Source: Mytilisepta virgata
Taxonomy: Eukaryota > Mollusca > Bivalvia > Mytilida > Mytilidae
NCBI GenBank assembly: GCA_028015205.1
Contig: CM051520.1
Span: 8,280,501-8,344,500, forward strand
Direction of reading: 5' to 3'
DNA: 64,000 bases
The notes beneath the pieces were generated by a model. It had not been told where the DNA came from and did no database searches. It was given only the letters and a program-made list of their open reading frames with translations. A program made the translations under genes and the position numbers. Below, piece by piece: positions 61,401-64,000 of this stretch. Within the stretch, counting starts at the first letter, position 1. Every line of letters starts with the position of its first letter.

Positions 61401-63574
61401 TAAATAATTTACACATTGTATTAATGTTTTGATTTCTAGTATTAAATTTTTCTCACTTTTCTTAAGGTATTTTCACGTTTTGCTGGTGTCCCAAATTAAT
61501 GAAATATACATTGTAAGAGATGGAATTGTACTTAACTTACCTTTAAAATATTTTCATCTTTCCTTAATTGAAGCACAGCAATGATAGCATATTCACTGTT
61601 ACTTTTAACTAAAGTATTTTTCTCCTTGGTGCCCATAACTAATGGAGGGACAAGAACTTTGATAATGTCTCCATTTAGATCTCCCACACTACATATGTGT
61701 GGTATAATTTGGGTTACTAACTGTTTTACATCATTAGAATCATTTTTCATTCCCTGTTAAATAATGTAAAATTTATTAGACAGGGACCACATGTTTATGT
61801 CATTCTGCTTGCACATTTTATGTTCAATTATTAGAAAAATATGTTACTTTTATTATTACAGAATTATGAAATTTACCCATTCTGGAAAGTCAAATTTACC
61901 CATTCTGGAAAGTCAAATTTCAAATTTAAAAAAGCTGTCAATTTGACTGTCTCAAGTACATGTACACATTGATATTGTAATGAACAAGTCAATTATGTAT
62001 AATCTCTACATATTGAATTTTATTACAGCTTTCTACAACATTAACTATTATATATAAATATTACATATCCCTAAATACAAAAAAATAGTGCTTTCAAGGA
62101 TGAATGAATTGTTAAAATATCCAAAAAGATGTTTTTTGCAGCTAAAATCTTTCAACAGTCATCTTCTAAAAAAACAAACAAAATTTGGTTATTTTACCTT
62201 AATAAGACTGGTTACTAATCCTGTGTTAAGCTTTCCTTTAGACTGCTGATGTATCAGTAAGTATCCTAAACATCTGTAGCCACAAAGACACAGTGGTATC
62301 TGTAATTAAAACATAAAATATTATTATTCAGCTTATATTACTCCATAAACTTTCAATAAATTTTATAATATTTAAGATACCTGTTATAAATTATATATTC
62401 TTTCCACAATTTTTTTTTATATATACTTAATACCATTTTCTGCAATATTTTGGCTATATATTGTATTGACCAGTTTTATTCATGACAAAAAATTAAAAGA
62501 ATAACCAGCCTTTGAAAAGAAAAGGCTATCCTTGCAAATTACAAGTCTAATCTCAAGCTGTGCATGAACTCACAACCTTAGTATTGATATATGGTAACAA
62601 TACTTCAGGCCATTTACAAGCGGTGATAGTCTAAGGCAATCTTGGCATGTCAGAAAAGAGATATGCCATCCAAAAAATAATCATATACGATTCAATCAAC
62701 ATTTCCCCTGGTGTTCTGTCTGGCATGATTTCAATATATAATTATCGATAAATCTCTACTTGACACCCACCCGATCTGATGCTGTAAATTCTAAGACAGT
62801 TTTAGTGATACTATCTTCAAACTGTTGACATAATCTGTCTGCTGATTCCTTTAATGCTACTCCTAAAGCTATACCTCTACCATGCTTAACAACCCAATCA
62901 AGACTGGGGTCAGAATCTAGAACATAATACCATAAACTTAAAAGACAGCTGCTGATATTATATAACATTGCTCTGGACCTCAGCATAAAGAGTCCAAACC
63001 TAAAAAACATTGTACGGTGGAACACAATCTAAATTTGAATCACAACTCGTCTGAAGTCTTAAAAAAAAACATCTAATGAATATTCTTTAATAATTTGACT
63101 TGTTGAAACAAATTACATGTACCTAACTGAAATAAAATTTTAAGTAGTTCGTAAAGATACATGTACATTGTATATTATGAATAAAAAAAATTTCCTACAT
63201 GCTACTGACTATTTTTTCTATATAAATATAGTATTTTACCATACATACATGTATTGAATTTTTTTTATCAAAATATAATCTGACCACATATCCAAACAAT
63301 AAATGTAAATGTATAGCATTCAATCCATGATTCTACAATGAAATAAACACAAACATTATTACCAAGGAAGTGACTAATCATAACATCTTGTAGATCAACA
63401 TCAGACAGTGCCCCACACAGAGCCCCTAAACAGGCAGATGCTACACTCCTTGTTGTCTCTTCCTGGCTACAAAGCATGCCCAGTAAAGCTGTAGTTGTCT
63501 GCTTTTTCAGAGGGTCTGCCATTTTGGAACCAGCACCACAAAGACAAAATCTTAAAGCTTGTAGCATTGTATCC
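58483..63574 (-). CDS. GCN1: GCN1, C-terminal five exons (partial)
   Basis: GCN1 is a giant HEAT-repeat protein that binds colliding or stalled ribosomes and activates the eIF2-alpha kinase GCN2. Exons 63574-63363, 62916-62771, 62299-62198, 61753-61541 and 58611-58483 join in frame at GT/AG sites, giving the last 266 aa. Key matches to the conserved C-terminus: 'DTMLQALRFCLCGAGSKM', 'LDWVVKHGRGIALGVAL', 'EFTASDRIPLCLCGYRCLGY', 'LVMGTKEKNTLVKSNSEYAI', and the end 'PIDDTVLK', like the vertebrate VDDTILT ending. Exon 1 here starts inside a codon (phase 2), so the gene continues beyond the right edge; the full protein should be near 2,600-2,700 aa. The last intron (58612-61540) is enlarged by repeats and a SINE. 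No frame breaks. Confidence 0.93.
58991..60790 (+). mobile_element. Interspersed tandem-monomer element in the last GCN1 intron
   Basis: It begins 'gaggctccaagaagcctg', 'tatcgctcacgtg' and ends 'agcaatagctcacatgatgc'. About ten monomers of 150-170 bp carry 'tttcaatccattcagcagtt', 'ctctagaagaagatttctgt', 'tatgttaaactaagtccc' and 'ggccatcttgga'. A SINE interrupts one monomer at 59910-60176. It is the longest member of the family in the window. Confidence 0.8.
59910..60176 (-). mobile_element. tRNA-derived SINE, third copy, with target duplication
   Basis: This is a complete copy of the SINE at 1575-1789, on the minus strand, including the tRNA head with A-box ('tggccgagtggtctagg') and B-box. 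A perfect 12-bp target duplication, 'cagcaccaaagt', flanks it (59898-59909 and 60177-60188). It is inserted into a monomer of the 58991-60790 element, so it is younger than that element. Confidence 0.92.
60791..61540. other. Remaining part of the last GCN1 intron
   Basis: AT-rich sequence with no recognisable repeat or exon between the element end and the exon at 61541-61753. Confidence 0.4.
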
Positions 63575-63733
63575 CTGAAAACAATCATGCATTTTTTTTC
63601 AGTTTGAAACGTTTAGAAAAAAAGAATTATGATAGGAATGCAATTTTTTTTACAGAAGATTAATTATATATAAATGAGTGAATCCAATGGAAAACTGAAG
63701 TGTAGTACTGTCCATTAAAGCCAAAATTTAACT

Positions 63734-64000
63734 AGAGGCTCATAAGAGCCTGTATTGTTCACCTGTATTTTCTCCACCCTAGGCAGGACTAAAAATCTAA
63801 GTGCAAGTGGTTTCAGACAAGAAGACGTTTAAATGAATTTTTGCACTGGGTCCTATGTTTAACAAAGTTTGGCTGTGGCAGCCATCTTTGTTGACAGTCC
63901 AGATCATCAGACCAAATTCTGAAAGAGGACAGTGTAAGGTCTATTGCTGCCAAGGTATGTTCCAGTTGGCTCAGTGATTTCAGACAAAAGATTAGTAAAT
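63734..64000 (+). mobile_element. Start of another tandem-monomer element, cut by the window edge
   Basis: It begins 'gaggctcataagagcctg' and 'tattgttcacctg', then a monomer with 'ggtcctatgtttaacaaagt', 'tggcagccatctttgttgac' and 'ctcagtgatttcagac'. It lies in a GCN1 intron upstream of the exon at 63363-63574. Confidence 0.75.

Overview
The window looks like nuclear DNA of a bivalve mollusc, most likely a mussel (Mytilidae). This is inferred from spliced genes with animal-type GT/AG introns, very AT-rich introns, and interspersed repeats of kinds I associate with mussel genomes. Among these are SINEs with CAAACAAAC tails, short elements ending in 'GCTCACCTG', and Penelope-like reverse transcriptase debris. 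There are no bacterial operons and no CRISPR array. Most long open frames are repeats or chance; the host genes are built of short exons that an ORF scan misses.

Four host genes can be reconstructed. (1) A tissue inhibitor of metalloproteinase (TIMP-A) lies on the minus strand at 2757-6400, five exons, 219 aa. (2) A second TIMP (TIMP-B) lies on the same strand at 19205-25571, five exons, 216 aa, with the same exon phases and two exons of identical length. The pair is a tandem duplication. (3) Selenoprotein M lies on the plus strand at 37206-40987, four exons, 133 aa, with an in-frame TGA giving a CGGU redox motif and a KEEL ER-retention tail. (4) The last five exons of GCN1, the ribosome-associated activator of the GCN2 kinase, lie on the minus strand at 58483-63574. 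The gene continues beyond the right edge.

The rest is mobile or repetitive DNA. 1-1510 holds a duplicated AT-rich repeat. 6.6-19 kb, between the TIMPs, holds a LINE relic (8340-10680) split by a Penelope-like fragment, SINEs, and a rearranged inverted element (11985-12985). 26.6-33.6 kb is one giant inverted repeat (foldback-like) with arms of about 3 kb. 34.2-36.4 kb holds a small inverted-repeat element and a second Penelope-like relic. 42064-46237 holds an intact-looking R2-type non-LTR retrotransposon (1093 aa, restriction-like endonuclease), abutted head-to-tail by a 5'-truncated copy of itself. 46.2-55.6 kb and the last GCN1 intron are filled with interspersed elements made of tandem monomers and an array with poly-C tracts.

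The points most worth a second look are the TGA-containing selenoprotein, the TIMP pair with a heat-shock-element-like minisatellite in an intron, the 7 kb foldback structure with CRE-like motif arrays and an asymmetrically held coding fragment, and the young tandem R2-like insertion next to the selenoprotein 3' UTR. All family names come from reading translated exons against remembered family features; no database search was possible.
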